A DNA stretch of 14,870 nucleotides from positions 1 to 14,870 of the forward strand of contig JAFUKV010000015.1 in assembly GCA_017467745.1 (NCBI GenBank), in the 5' to 3' direction. Positions 1-9,322 of the stretch are shown in pieces (within the stretch, counting starts at the first letter, position 1; every line of letters begins with the position of its first letter). The position numbers and the translations under genes are program-made. This stretch comes from Bacteroidaceae bacterium. GTDB taxonomy: Bacteria; Bacteroidota; Bacteroidia; Bacteroidales; CHK158-818. The notes beneath the pieces are model-generated. The model worked only from the letters and a program-made list of their open reading frames with translations, was not told the origin of the DNA and ran no database searches.

Positions 1-870
1 GAAGAAAAAGCAGATCTTCAATTCTTGACATCCGGTATTCTGACTAAGGTATTTGTCAAAAACGGAGACCAAGTAAAAGCAGGAGATGTTATAGCGATGA
101 TAGATACCTTTATGTTAGCAAACAAATATAGACAGGCATGCGAAGCTCTCGAAAAAGCCGAACTGGACAAACAAGAGTCGCTAATCAATTTAGGGTATAA
201 ATTATCGGCATTAGATTCGGTTCCGAAAGACGTTATGCATTTAGTCTGCCTAAGAAGCGGATTTAATTCTACCAAAAACCAATATGAATTAATCAAACAT
301 GAATATGAAAACGCTTTTCTGAAATCACCTATATCCGGCACAGTAGTGAACCTATTTCAGAAACCTTACAGCTTATTGGAAAGCGGACCGTTCTGCTCTA
401 TAATAAGCAATAGAAAATTAGAAGTAGAATTTTCGGTCTTAGAAAATGAATTACCCCTGTTAAACCTAAATGACAAAGTCAATATTTATCCTTATGCATT
501 GCCACATATTTCCGCAACAGGAAAAATCACAAATATCAATCCCATCATCGATAAAAACGGAATGGTAAAAGTGAAGGCCTCCGTAAACTACCAACCTAAT
601 TTATTTCAAGGAATGAATGTCAAAATCAGCATACTTAGAAATGCCGGCAAACAATGGGTAATACCTAAAACAGCCGTTGTTCTGAGAACAAACAGACCGG
701 TAGTATTTTCGTTGTCCGACGGAAAGGCGGCTTGGCACTATGTATCGATAGGATACCAAAACGCGACATCATACACAATAACCAGTGAAACCCTTCAAGA
801 AAACGACATTATCATTATAACCGGAAATGAGAATCTTGCAGATAGAACACCTGTTACAGTGAAAAATTAA
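1..870 (+). CDS. RND efflux periplasmic adaptor (membrane fusion protein), 5' partial
   Basis: Periplasmic adaptor linking an RND permease to a TolC-type channel. The frame is open from the first base of the window, so the true start, the signal peptide or lipobox and the first part of the protein lie upstream; the TTG at 25 is not a convincing start. The visible part begins in a biotinyl-lipoyl half-domain (GDQVKAGDVIAMID, 63-104). A charged helical hairpin follows (about 115-310), then the second lipoyl half (LKSPISGTVV, about 319-348), then beta-barrel and membrane-proximal segments to the TAA at 870. This domain order is that of the HlyD/AcrA adaptor family. It is followed 41 bp later by a permease gene, as expected for one operon. 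The transported substrate cannot be told from the sequence. Confidence 0.92.
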   Translation, partial: EEKADLQFLTSGILTKVFVKNGDQVKAGDVIAMIDTFMLANKYRQACEALEKAELDKQESLINLGYKLSALDSVPKDVMHLVCLRSGFNSTKNQYELIKHEYENAFLKSPISGTVVNLFQKPYSLLESGPFCSIISNRKLEVEFSVLENELPLLNLNDKVNIYPYALPHISATGKITNINPIIDKNGMVKVKASVNYQPNLFQGMNVKISILRNAGKQWVIPKTAVVLRTNRPVVFSLSDGKAAWHYVSIGYQNATSYTITSETLQENDIIIITGNENLADRTPVTVKN

Positions 871-911
871 ATTTTATTTACACATCAGGCATAAACATTA
901 ATTTAAAGAAA

Positions 912-3900
912 ATGATAAAATTCTTAATATATCGCCCCATTGCTGTATTCATGTCGTTTCTGGCATGCGTAATCATTGGTGCAATAACATATTTCACTCT
1001 CCCGGTTTCTTTGTTGCCGGATATTCCTATTCCGGACATGACCGTGCAAGTATCGATGCCTGATGGTTCTGCCAGAGATTTGGAAAATGCGATCGTAAGC
1101 CAATTACGAGGAGAATTAATGCAGGTAGGGAGACTTCAAGAACTAAAAAGCATAGCGAACAATGAAAAAGCAGAAATAAGACTCAGATTCGAACACGGGA
1201 CCGATATTGATTTGGCTTTTATCGAAGTCAATGAAAAAATTGATGCCGCCATGAACTCGTTACCCCGAAATATTGAAAGACCGCGAGTTACCAAATACAG
1301 CGCCACAGACCTTCCCGTTGTATATTTAAACTTGTCTCTGAAAAACGAACAACTGTTTGAAAACAGTACGGAAGAAAAATTTATAAGACTTTCCGAAGTT
1401 GCAGAGAATATAATCAAAAGCAGAATAGAACAACTGCCGGAGGTTACAATGGTAGATATTACGGGATTAGTGAGTTCACAAGTACAAATAGAACCGAATA
1501 CCGCAATGATGAAAATGGCAGGAATAACAACGTCTGACATTGAACTTGCAATAAATAGCCATGGAGGAAGCTCCGGAAACGTAACTATTCGAGAAGGTTA
1601 TTACGAATATCTGGTAAACTTTTCTTCGTACCTGCGGACGGTCGATGATATAAAAAACATTTTTATAAATAAAGATGGACGAGTTTATCAATTAAAAGAT
1701 TTTTGCAATGTATCTGTATGCTCGCAAAAGGAAGAGGGTTTTTCATTTGTAAACGGTCGGCAAGCTATTTCATTAGCTGTCATAAAACATGCTTCCGAAA
1801 GCATGGATAAAATGAAAAGTTCTTTGCAAGAAACCATAGACTTCTTTAAAACACAATACCCTGAAATAGAATTTTCTATCAACAGAAATCAAACCGATTT
1901 ATTAGACTATACAATTGAAAATCTAAAACAAAGTTTCTTCTACGGATTTATTCTAATTTTTATAGTAGCATTTCTTTTACTCGGCGATTTAAAATCGCCC
2001 ATTATCATAGCTATCAGCATGATTACGTCTCTGATAATATGCTTCCAGTTTTTCTATTATATGGGATATTCTTTAAACATTATATCTCTTTCCGGTTTGA
2101 TTTTGGCTCTCGGCATGATGATTGACAGCTCTATAATTATCACTGAAAATATTTCCCAATATAAAGAAAACGGAACATCAATAGACGAGGCTTGCATTAA
2201 AGGAACTTCGGAAGTAATTACTCCGATGTTGAGCTCTACACTGACAACCATTGCGGTGTTTGTTCCCCTTATATTTATGAGCGGTATAGCAGGAGCTTTA
2301 TTTGTTGACCAAGCATTCTCGGTATCAACAGGATTACTTGTCTCATACTTTACAGGAATCATGCTACTGCCTATTCTTTACAAAGGAATATACAAATTAC
2401 CCGATTGGGGGAAAAGATGGAATAAATATGTTCAATCACTCCAAAATAGAGTAAACAATTGTCTATACAGAACTTATGACAGACTTATAGAAGTTACTTT
2501 TTCTAACAAAAAAATCGTTATTTTATGTTTCATTTTATGCTTCCCTATTTGTGGCTGGTTATTCATAGAAATCCCCAAAACAAAAATGCCGGAAATAAAG
2601 CAAGTAGAAATGATTGTAAAAATCGATTGGGGAGAAAACATCCACCTCAATGAAAATAAAAGCAGAATTTTGTCATTATGCGAAGATATACATCCTTATG
2701 TATCTGAACACTCTGCATACATAGGAAAACAACAATATATCTTATCTTCTCAGCACCAAATGTCTTTTTCCGAAAGCGAAATCTATTTGAAAGTATCAAA
2801 TCCGGATGATCTAAAAAAAGTTCAAAGCAAAATAGAAAAACAAATTAAAGAGAATTATCCTCTATCCGTAATTTCTTTCTCTCCTCCTGAAACCATATTT
2901 GAAAAAATTTTTACGACAGGAGAAGCAGATTTAATTGCAGAGCTTCAACCTGCTAATGGAATCTATCAACCCGACATTTCGGATATTTACAACATAGAAA
3001 AGATTATGGGTAAATTATCTCCCAATAATGTAAAAGGAGTCTCATTTGAAAAAGAATATACCTTAGAATTAGATCAAGAAAGGTTATCTCTATACAGATT
3101 GCAACCGGAAAATATCCTTAATCTTCTAAGAACAGCATTACGTGATAACAATATTGGCATATTAAAATCATATCAACAATACCTTCCTATCAAAATTGTC
3201 GGAAAAGAAGCGACTATCAACGAAATTCTTCAAACAGAACTTATCGAAACCATTGCGGACTCCGGAGAGAAAAATTGGATTCCGTTATCAACTTTTATAA
3301 AAATAGTTCCCGGTGAAAGTATAAAAAACATCACCGCTAAAACAAATGGAGAATATATCCCCATAGAATTTTATGAAGTGAAAAACGTTCCGGCACTAAT
3401 AAAACAAATAAAAAAGACCATAAACAAACAAGATTTGTGGAATGTCAGTTTTTCCGGATTATTTTTTTCAAATGAAAAAATGCTAACAGAGCTCATTGTT
3501 ATTTTATTTATTTCCATTTTGCTCATGTACTTTATTCTCGCCGCACAATTTGAGAGTTTTTTACAACCGCTTATCGTATTGGCAGAAATACCCATAGACA
3601 TCATGTTTGCTCTTCTAACCTTACTTATTTGCGGACACACGCTAAACTTGATGAGTGCAATTGGAATAATCGTTACTTGCGGTATTATCATAAATGACTC
3701 TATCTTAAAAATAGATATGATCAACGAATTAAGGAAAAATGGACTTCCGCTAATGGAAGCAATACACACGGCAGGGTATAGAAGATTAAGGGCTATAATC
3801 ATGACCTCTTTGACAACAATATTGGCATTAATTCCAACATTGTTTTTCCAAGATATCGGTTCTGAAATACAAAAACCATTAGTAATAGCAATGGTTTCAT

Positions 3901-3980
3901 CCATGATTATAGGCACTATTATAAGTTTAAATTTAATTCCTTTAATTTATTGGCTTATTTATCAAAAGCAGAATCAATAA
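912..3980 (+). CDS. RND efflux transporter permease (AcrB/CusA superfamily), permease 1
   Basis: Inner-membrane proton-driven RND pump subunit, 1022 aa, the usual full length. It shows the duplicated RND architecture: TM1 near residues 8-28, a first porter loop to about 335, TM2-TM6 from about 341, TM7 near 532-552, a second porter loop to about 855, then TM8-TM12. The N-terminus has the family pattern LPVSLLPDIPIPDMTVQV. TM4 carries GMMIDSSIIITENI with D405 at the proton-relay position; the second Asp of the AcrB pair is Ser. In TM10 the AcrB lysine position appears to be N928, followed by D929. A single TM4 Asp resembles metal-type (CusA-like) RND proteins, but that does not fix the substrate. 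It starts at ATG 912, 41 bp after the adaptor, and ends 22 bp before the channel gene. Confidence 0.95.
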   Translation: MIKFLIYRPIAVFMSFLACVIIGAITYFTLPVSLLPDIPIPDMTVQVSMPDGSARDLENAIVSQLRGELMQVGRLQELKSIANNEKAEIRLRFEHGTDIDLAFIEVNEKIDAAMNSLPRNIERPRVTKYSATDLPVVYLNLSLKNEQLFENSTEEKFIRLSEVAENIIKSRIEQLPEVTMVDITGLVSSQVQIEPNTAMMKMAGITTSDIELAINSHGGSSGNVTIREGYYEYLVNFSSYLRTVDDIKNIFINKDGRVYQLKDFCNVSVCSQKEEGFSFVNGRQAISLAVIKHASESMDKMKSSLQETIDFFKTQYPEIEFSINRNQTDLLDYTIENLKQSFFYGFILIFIVAFLLLGDLKSPIIIAISMITSLIICFQFFYYMGYSLNIISLSGLILALGMMIDSSIIITENISQYKENGTSIDEACIKGTSEVITPMLSSTLTTIAVFVPLIFMSGIAGALFVDQAFSVSTGLLVSYFTGIMLLPILYKGIYKLPDWGKRWNKYVQSLQNRVNNCLYRTYDRLIEVTFSNKKIVILCFILCFPICGWLFIEIPKTKMPEIKQVEMIVKIDWGENIHLNENKSRILSLCEDIHPYVSEHSAYIGKQQYILSSQHQMSFSESEIYLKVSNPDDLKKVQSKIEKQIKENYPLSVISFSPPETIFEKIFTTGEADLIAELQPANGIYQPDISDIYNIEKIMGKLSPNNVKGVSFEKEYTLELDQERLSLYRLQPENILNLLRTALRDNNIGILKSYQQYLPIKIVGKEATINEILQTELIETIADSGEKNWIPLSTFIKIVPGESIKNITAKTNGEYIPIEFYEVKNVPALIKQIKKTINKQDLWNVSFSGLFFSNEKMLTELIVILFISILLMYFILAAQFESFLQPLIVLAEIPIDIMFALLTLLICGHTLNLMSAIGIIVTCGIIINDSILKIDMINELRKNGLPLMEAIHTAGYRRLRAIIMTSLTTILALIPTLFFQDIGSEIQKPLVIAMVSSMIIGTIISLNLIPLIYWLIYQKQNQ

Positions 3981-4002
3981 ATTAAAATTAAGAATAATTT
4001 GT

Positions 4003-5487
4003 ATGAAAAAATTAGGAATAATCATATTAGTATGTCTATGTGTTACATTCAGTAACGCTCAAAAGAAAACTATCACATTATCATTAGAGAGTACCATTGA
4101 ACTTGCATGCGATAGTTCATTAGAAGCATTCCGCATTCAAAACTCATATTGGATAAGTTCTTGGCAATATACCGTTTACAAAGCGAACCGGTTGCCCAGT
4201 TTATTTTTAGAATTAACGCCCGGAGAATATTACAGAAATATCATAAAACGGTACGACTATAATTCTAATATGGACGTATACAGACCGCAACAGTCTTTCG
4301 AAGCACGAGGGGGATTATCTATAAACCAAAACTTCGACTGGCTAGGCGGAACGTTTTTTATCAACTCAGATTTAACATACAACCGTAATTTTGGAGATAA
4401 CACTTATACACAATTTACTTCCGTACCCTTTCGTATCGGATATCAGCAATCTTTAATAGGTTTCAATTCTTTCAAATGGGAAAAAAAAATAGAACCTTTA
4501 AAATTTAAAAAGGCAAAAAAACAGCTGATATACGATATCGAAAATATTTCTGCTGTTGCAAGCAATTATTTTTTCCAAATAGCTATGGCGCAAGAAGAAT
4601 ATAATTTAGCATTAGAAAATACAAAAAACATGGATACACTTTACTCTATTGCTCTCGAACGGGCCAAAATTGTAGCCATATCACAAACAGATTTACAGAC
4701 TCTTAGATTAGACCGGCTAAATGCTTACAATAGTTTAGAAAACGCCAATATCAATTTGAAAAGAGCAAAATTCAATATCGTTTCATATTTAAATATAGAC
4801 AAAGATGTAGAGGTGTCCATTATATTACCAGATCATCCCAAAACATTTTCAATTCCAATAGAAAAAGCATTAAAAGAAGCACAAAACAATAATCCATCGC
4901 TTATAGGATATAAACAAAATATTTTAGAAAATCAACGAACAGTAGACCAAAAACATAAAGAATCTCTATTTAATGCATCTTTTTACGCCAGTATGGGATT
5001 CAATCAAGCAGCATCCCGATTTTCCCTCGCTTATCAAGACCTAATGAGACAAGACGTTTTAAGCCTCAAAATAACAGTTCCATTAGTAGACTGGGGAGTT
5101 CGGAAAGGAGAGTATAATATGGCTAAAAACAATCTGAATATTGCGGAAATATCAGCAAAACAAGGAGAAGAAAGTTTAGAAGAAGATGTTATGATGACTA
5201 TTGCCGATTTTGAAATTCAAAAAAAAGGACTTGTCACAACACAATAGGCTATGTCGTTGTCTAACGACATATATGCACAAGAAATGCAGCGGTTCATAAT
5301 TGGAAAAGCAGACTTAAATACCCTTACCTTAGCACATCAACGAGTACAAAATGCTCGAAAGAACTATATCTCTTCTTTGGCAAATTATTGGAGCAGTTAT
5401 TTTAAAATACGAAAATTAACTCTTTATGATTTTGAAAATGACCTCCCTTTAAATTATATGATAGAGAATAAAATATTAAACAAATAA
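4003..5487 (+). pseudogene. TolC-family outer membrane efflux protein interrupted by an in-frame amber codon
   Basis: Outer-membrane channel of the tripartite pump. From ATG 4003 it encodes a signal peptide (MKKLGIIILVCLCVTFSNA, cleavage likely before Q20) and TolC-type repeats of long helices and strands. Codon 415 is TAG (5245-5247), giving a 414-aa product. The same frame then continues GCT-ATG and 78 further codons to TAA at 5487. That tail reads as the ordinary C-terminal part of this family: FIIGKADLNTLTLAHQRV, then YWSSYFKIRKLTLYDFE. Read through, the protein would be 494 aa, a normal size. The 414-aa form would lose the last helical part of the second repeat and probably would not form a channel. 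A single C-to-T change from CAG (Gln) would explain it. Alternatives are sequencing error, readthrough, or reinitiation at ATG 5251. The family call is confident; functional status is open. Confidence 0.85.
5245..5247 (+). other. In-frame TAG (amber) inside the outer-membrane channel gene
   Basis: The local reading is LVTTQ-stop-AMSLSNDIYAQ, with no frame change and no missing sequence around it. The ten other gene ends visible in the window (870, 3980, 5487, 8700, 13350, 14044 on plus; 9042, 9323, 10189, 10709 on minus) are all TAA, so this is the only TAG in a coding frame. An ATG lies two codons downstream (5251), which could allow reinitiation. Confidence 0.9.
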
Positions 5488-5502
5488 ATTCTTGTTCGAA
5501 TA

Positions 5503-8500
5503 TTGAAAACACGTGCCATACATATATCGCCTTTCAGCGTTATCGTCATATTTATAGCGATAGCCCTAATAGGCATGGTATTATTACCCAAATTAACCGT
5601 CAAGTTACATCCGGCTCGTTATACTCCACAACTTTCTGTAAGTTTCAGCATGTATGGAAGTTCTGCCCGTGTAGTCGAAGTAGAAGTTACATCTAAATTA
5701 GAAGCATTACTCGGAAAAATAAAAGGAGTAAAATCTATTTACTCAGAATCGAGCAATGACAGAGGATACATCAACCTTTCTTTAGACAAGCATAGCTCAA
5801 TAGAAAAAGTACGTTTAGAGGCATCTTCAATAATAAGGCAGGTTTGGCAACAACTACCCTCTAATACAAGTTATCCAAGCATATCCTTATCCCGTCCTTC
5901 GCAAGGTTCCAAAAATTCCGACGTATTTTTGGCTTATGACATTAGTGCACCTATTCAATCTTCTCTTATCCAACAGTGGATAGAAAAAGAGATACGCCCA
6001 CGTTTATCTTCTATTGACGGAATACGTAAAATACAAATATCAGAAGGCAGACGCATGGAATGGAGCTTGGAATATGATGAAAATAAAATTTCAACCATAG
6101 GTATTACAAGCAGAGATATTCAATCTGCCATATACGAATATAATCGTACAACATCCTTAGGTTTAGCTTGGATAAAAAATGAACAGGATAATAGTGAAAA
6201 ATACGCAAGAATTGCATTTACAACGAATACATCCCCCAAACAAGATAACAGATTTCATCCGGAACATATATATGTTTCAAATTCTGAAGGAAAAAGGTTT
6301 CGCTTAGACCAAATAACCAACGTATCTTATCAAGAAGAAAAGCCCACAAGCTATAATAGGATAAACGGTTTAGATTACATAACAATTTCTATAATCGCCG
6401 AAGACCAAGCCAATCAGATAGAAGTCGGAAACAAGATAAAACAACTAATCAACAACATCCAACAGAATCTCCCTTCCGGTTATAATATCTATAAAAACTA
6501 CGATGCAACAACGCAAATAAAAGATGAGCTGAACAATATCTATATCAGAACATTTCTTACAATATTGATTTTATTGATTTTTGTATTTATCACAACATTG
6601 AATACAAGATATCTGATAATGATCATATTGAGTTTATTTTTCAACATTGCTATAGCTTTTGTTCTTTATTACTTTCTGAAACTCGAAATACAGTTATATT
6701 CCTTAGCAGGTATCACAATATCATTAAGTCTGATAATCGATAATACGATTATTATGGCCGATCATTATAAAAGAAATAGAAACAGAAAAGTTTTTATGGC
6801 TATCTTAGCTGCTACTTTGACCACAATAGGAGCTCTATCTATGATTTTTTTCCTTGATGAGGAAACCCGGTTTAACCTTCAAGACTTTTCCATTATAATT
6901 ATCATCAATCTAACAGTATCCTTATCTATTGCTTTATTTTTAGTACCTGCCCTATCAGAGAAACTTTTATTATACAATCACAAACCGACACCTTTTTTTA
7001 AAAATCATATCAAATTACACAAAAAACTCGTTCTTCTTTTTAATCGACTATACGATAATCAGATCAGAATTTCTTTGCGTTTCAGAACAATTCTATTTTT
7101 GATAGTAATTCTCATTTTCGGATTGCCAACGTTTATGCTACCTGAGCACATAGAAAAAGATGGATGGGCTGCTCATCAATATAACAAAATTTTCTCATCT
7201 CGAAATTTTAAAGAAGATTACAGGCCTATTATAGATAAACTATTGGGAGGATATTTAAGACTTTTCGCGCAAAAAGTTTCAAATGGAGAATACTATACAC
7301 ACGAAAAAAATATACAACTTGACGTATCCGCTAAGTTTTCAAAAAAAATGGATATTTCACATACGAATTTTACCATTTATCAAATGGAAAATCACATCAG
7401 TAAATACAAAAACAAAATAAAAAGATTTACAACAATCATACCAAATTCACAAGCGGCTTATATACAAATACAGTTTCCCGATTCTGTAAAACGCACTTTT
7501 TTCCCGCTTCAATTAAAATTTGAGTTAATATCCATTGCCCGCCATTTAGGTGGATGCAGTTGGACGATTTCCGGTATTGACAACAATACTTTCAGCAACG
7601 AGATTTTTGAAAAAAACGGTGATTTGCGCATATCTCTTTCCGGATATAATTATGACGACCTGTTTCAACACGCATTACGATTAAAAGACTCATTGCTAAA
7701 TTACAGAAGAATTCCTGAAGTAGTTATTAACTCACGACTCTCTTTTAGAAAAGAGGATAATGAGATATTTTCTTTTAACTTTAACCATGAGAAAATGGAA
7801 AAGTATCAAATCTCCTCTCGAGAATTCTATAATATTATCAGTTCTAATTTAGTAAAAGACTTACAATGTGGCGTTATACAGAATAAAAATAAAACAGAAA
7901 ACATCAAAATATCCTCTGTTCAAAGCAAGACGTTAGATAGGTGGAATATAGAAAATATATCTTTCCCTTTAAAAAACAAGAATTACAAACTCTCAGAATT
8001 CACAACTTTAACAAAACAACAGATTCCACAAAATATCGTGAAGGAAAACCAACAATATAAACTTTTTCTACAATATAATTTTCTCGGACCAGAGCACCAA
8101 GGGCAAAGAATACTCCATAAAGAATTGCAAAAATTTAAAGAGACATTACCTCTTGGATATACAGCAGAAGATGCAAATCAGAGATACCATTTTTTAGAAA
8201 AAAACAATCCGTATTTATTACTGGGAATAATTATTCTGATTCTATTTTTTATGACATCAATTCTATTTAACTCTCTTACACAACCTATTGCAATATTATT
8301 TATCATTCCCATTTCATACATAGGGATATTTATAACATTTTACCATTTCAATCTCAAATTTGATCAAGGTGGTTTCGCTTCCTTTATTTTACTCTGCGGG
8401 ACTACCGTAAATGCAAGTATTTACATAGTCAATGAATACAACCGATTAATTAAAAAATTTCCTCACAAGGATAAACTAAATCTATATGTAAAGGCTTGGA

Positions 8501-8700
8501 ATCATAAAATCATTCCTATCTTACTAACTATATTATCTACATTATTAGGATTCCTTCCATTCATTATCGGATTAGAAAAAGAAAATTTCTGGTTTCCGTT
8601 AGCAGCCGGCACAACAGGAGGACTACTTATGTCTTTAATTGGCATTTATTTCTTCCTTCCTCTACTGCTTTTTGGAAAGAAACAAAAAAGAACGACATAA
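5503..8700 (+). CDS. RND efflux transporter permease, permease 2, divergent, TTG start
   Basis: Second inner-membrane RND permease, 1065 aa, clearly different in sequence from permease 1. TM1 is near residues 8-28, TM2 starts near 349, TM7 spans about 528-548 and TM8 about 904-924. TM4 reads SLSLIIDNTIIMADH with D413 kept and Asn in place of the second AcrB Asp. TM10 reads GTTVNASIYIVNEY around 966-979 and lacks the AcrB lysine. The second porter loop starts with an added segment of roughly 45-50 residues after TM7 (EKDGWAAHQYNKIF onward), which explains the length; I recall this form from Bacteroidota RND proteins. No ATG precedes TM1: the TTG at 5503 is the only sensible start after the channel stop at 5487, 15 nt upstream in the same frame. 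It probably works with permease 1 and the shared adaptor and channel. Confidence 0.92.
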   Translation: MKTRAIHISPFSVIVIFIAIALIGMVLLPKLTVKLHPARYTPQLSVSFSMYGSSARVVEVEVTSKLEALLGKIKGVKSIYSESSNDRGYINLSLDKHSSIEKVRLEASSIIRQVWQQLPSNTSYPSISLSRPSQGSKNSDVFLAYDISAPIQSSLIQQWIEKEIRPRLSSIDGIRKIQISEGRRMEWSLEYDENKISTIGITSRDIQSAIYEYNRTTSLGLAWIKNEQDNSEKYARIAFTTNTSPKQDNRFHPEHIYVSNSEGKRFRLDQITNVSYQEEKPTSYNRINGLDYITISIIAEDQANQIEVGNKIKQLINNIQQNLPSGYNIYKNYDATTQIKDELNNIYIRTFLTILILLIFVFITTLNTRYLIMIILSLFFNIAIAFVLYYFLKLEIQLYSLAGITISLSLIIDNTIIMADHYKRNRNRKVFMAILAATLTTIGALSMIFFLDEETRFNLQDFSIIIIINLTVSLSIALFLVPALSEKLLLYNHKPTPFFKNHIKLHKKLVLLFNRLYDNQIRISLRFRTILFLIVILIFGLPTFMLPEHIEKDGWAAHQYNKIFSSRNFKEDYRPIIDKLLGGYLRLFAQKVSNGEYYTHEKNIQLDVSAKFSKKMDISHTNFTIYQMENHISKYKNKIKRFTTIIPNSQAAYIQIQFPDSVKRTFFPLQLKFELISIARHLGGCSWTISGIDNNTFSNEIFEKNGDLRISLSGYNYDDLFQHALRLKDSLLNYRRIPEVVINSRLSFRKEDNEIFSFNFNHEKMEKYQISSREFYNIISSNLVKDLQCGVIQNKNKTENIKISSVQSKTLDRWNIENISFPLKNKNYKLSEFTTLTKQQIPQNIVKENQQYKLFLQYNFLGPEHQGQRILHKELQKFKETLPLGYTAEDANQRYHFLEKNNPYLLLGIIILILFFMTSILFNSLTQPIAILFIIPISYIGIFITFYHFNLKFDQGGFASFILLCGTTVNASIYIVNEYNRLIKKFPHKDKLNLYVKAWNHKIIPILLTILSTLLGFLPFIIGLEKENFWFPLAAGTTGGLLMSLIGIYFFLPLLLFGKKQKRTT

Positions 8701-8756
8701 TTCTTCACGGCTTTCTGCTACTTTTATTGTCTAAAAATTATAGTACAAGCATCTCA

Positions 8757-8794
8757 GACAGCTATAGGCTTTCGTTAATTTCAGATAGCCTGTC
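8757..8794. other. Imperfect hairpin downstream of permease 2
   Basis: GACAGCTAT (8757-8765) pairs with ATAGCCTGTC (8785-8794) with one bulged C; the loop is about 19 nt. It starts 56 bp after the permease 2 stop. There is no T-run directly after it on the plus strand, so a terminator role is doubtful. Confidence 0.35.
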
Positions 8795-8892
8795 CTCACT
8801 TCTTTCGCCATTTCTTTATGAACGTCTAATTACACATGGTTGAGCTATGATATTTTCTACTCCTTATACTATTATCGTAAACACTGTAAACT

Positions 8893-8926
8893 ATGGTATT
8901 CCTAATTTAAGTTTTAGGGATACTGT
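8893..8926. terminator. Possible bidirectional terminator hairpin between convergent operons
   Basis: GTATTCCTAA (8896-8905) and TTAGGGATAC (8914-8923) pair over 10 positions with one G-U wobble around an 8-nt loop. Three weaker pairs extend the stem on the outside. Only a short, imperfect T-rich stretch follows on the plus strand. Its place between the ends of two convergent units fits a shared terminator. Confidence 0.4.
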
Positions 8927-9041
8927 TTATTTCAGGCAATGAGTTCTTTTAGTTTGCTCTGAGGCTATTTGATTGATTTGACAAAAGCAAGATATATTTC
9001 AGAGCCATACTCAGTTGTTAGAAATACTTTTGGAAGCCTTG

Positions 9042-9317
9042 TTATTTTATTTTGGGTTTAGCCGTTACAGGCGTAAAAGAATTGGCCTTTATTTTATAAT
9101 TAGACTGACGATAATATTGTTTGGTCGTTGTGTAAGGGAGTTTTATTTGTGTATTTTTAAACGGTTTATAATAACGGGACGGACTGTATCTTAACCAATG
9201 AGCAGTCATATCGCCTCGTTTCTCTTTCTTGTAATATTTTGGAGAACAAGAAGAAAATCCTATAAATAAGGTTATTAGCCAAATTAAACTAAGATATTTA
9301 GAGACTGTTTTTTCCAT
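9042..9317 (-). CDS. Small predicted lipoprotein, hypothetical
   Basis: 91 aa. The N-terminus has basic residues, a hydrophobic core (about 9-21) and a lipobox-like IGFSSC with the lipidation Cys at C24, so it is probably exported and lipidated. The residues after the Cys (SPKYYKKEKRG) lack the acidic stretch that typically sends Bacteroidota lipoproteins to the cell surface, so it may stay facing the periplasm. The mature part is short, basic and rich in Tyr, Lys and Thr, with no domain I recognise. It starts 5 nt after the stop of the ferredoxin-like gene and is the last gene of the minus-strand operon. No function can be assigned. Confidence 0.75.
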   Translation of the reverse strand: MEKTVSKYLSLIWLITLFIGFSSCSPKYYKKEKRGDMTAHWLRYSPSRYYKPFKNTQIKLPYTTTKQYYRQSNYKIKANSFTPVTAKPKIK

Positions 9318-9322
9318 AGATA

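Larger units (their letters stand above)
8701..9041. other. 341-bp gene-free region between convergent operons, with possible decayed coding fragments
   Basis: No convincing gene is present. Two imperfect hairpins lie here (8757-8794 and 8893-8926). On the minus strand short frames look faintly protein-like but are broken by stops. One reads TEYGSEIYLAFVKSIK, then a TAG, then PQSKLKELIA. Another is a 26-codon ORF at 8811-8731 (starting MAKEVRTGYLKLTK). I do not recognise either; they may be remnants of a lost gene or chance. Confidence 0.4.

Noticed and set aside
3371..3916. 181-codon minus-strand ORF
   Set aside because: It lies entirely opposite permease 1, has no recognisable domain and reads like the antisense of membrane segments.
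5245..5247. A reassigned genetic code with TAG read as Gln
   Set aside because: One internal TAG is not enough. I know of no such code in Bacteroidales chromosomes, and no suppressor tRNA is in the window. A point mutation or sequencing error is simpler.
5251..5487. 78-codon ORF after the channel gene as an independent small gene
   Set aside because: It is in the same frame as the channel gene and encodes the family's C-terminus, so it is the tail of an interrupted gene.
8701..9041. An insertion sequence in the gene-free region
   Set aside because: There is no transposase frame, no matching terminal inverted repeats at the edges and no target duplication that I can see.
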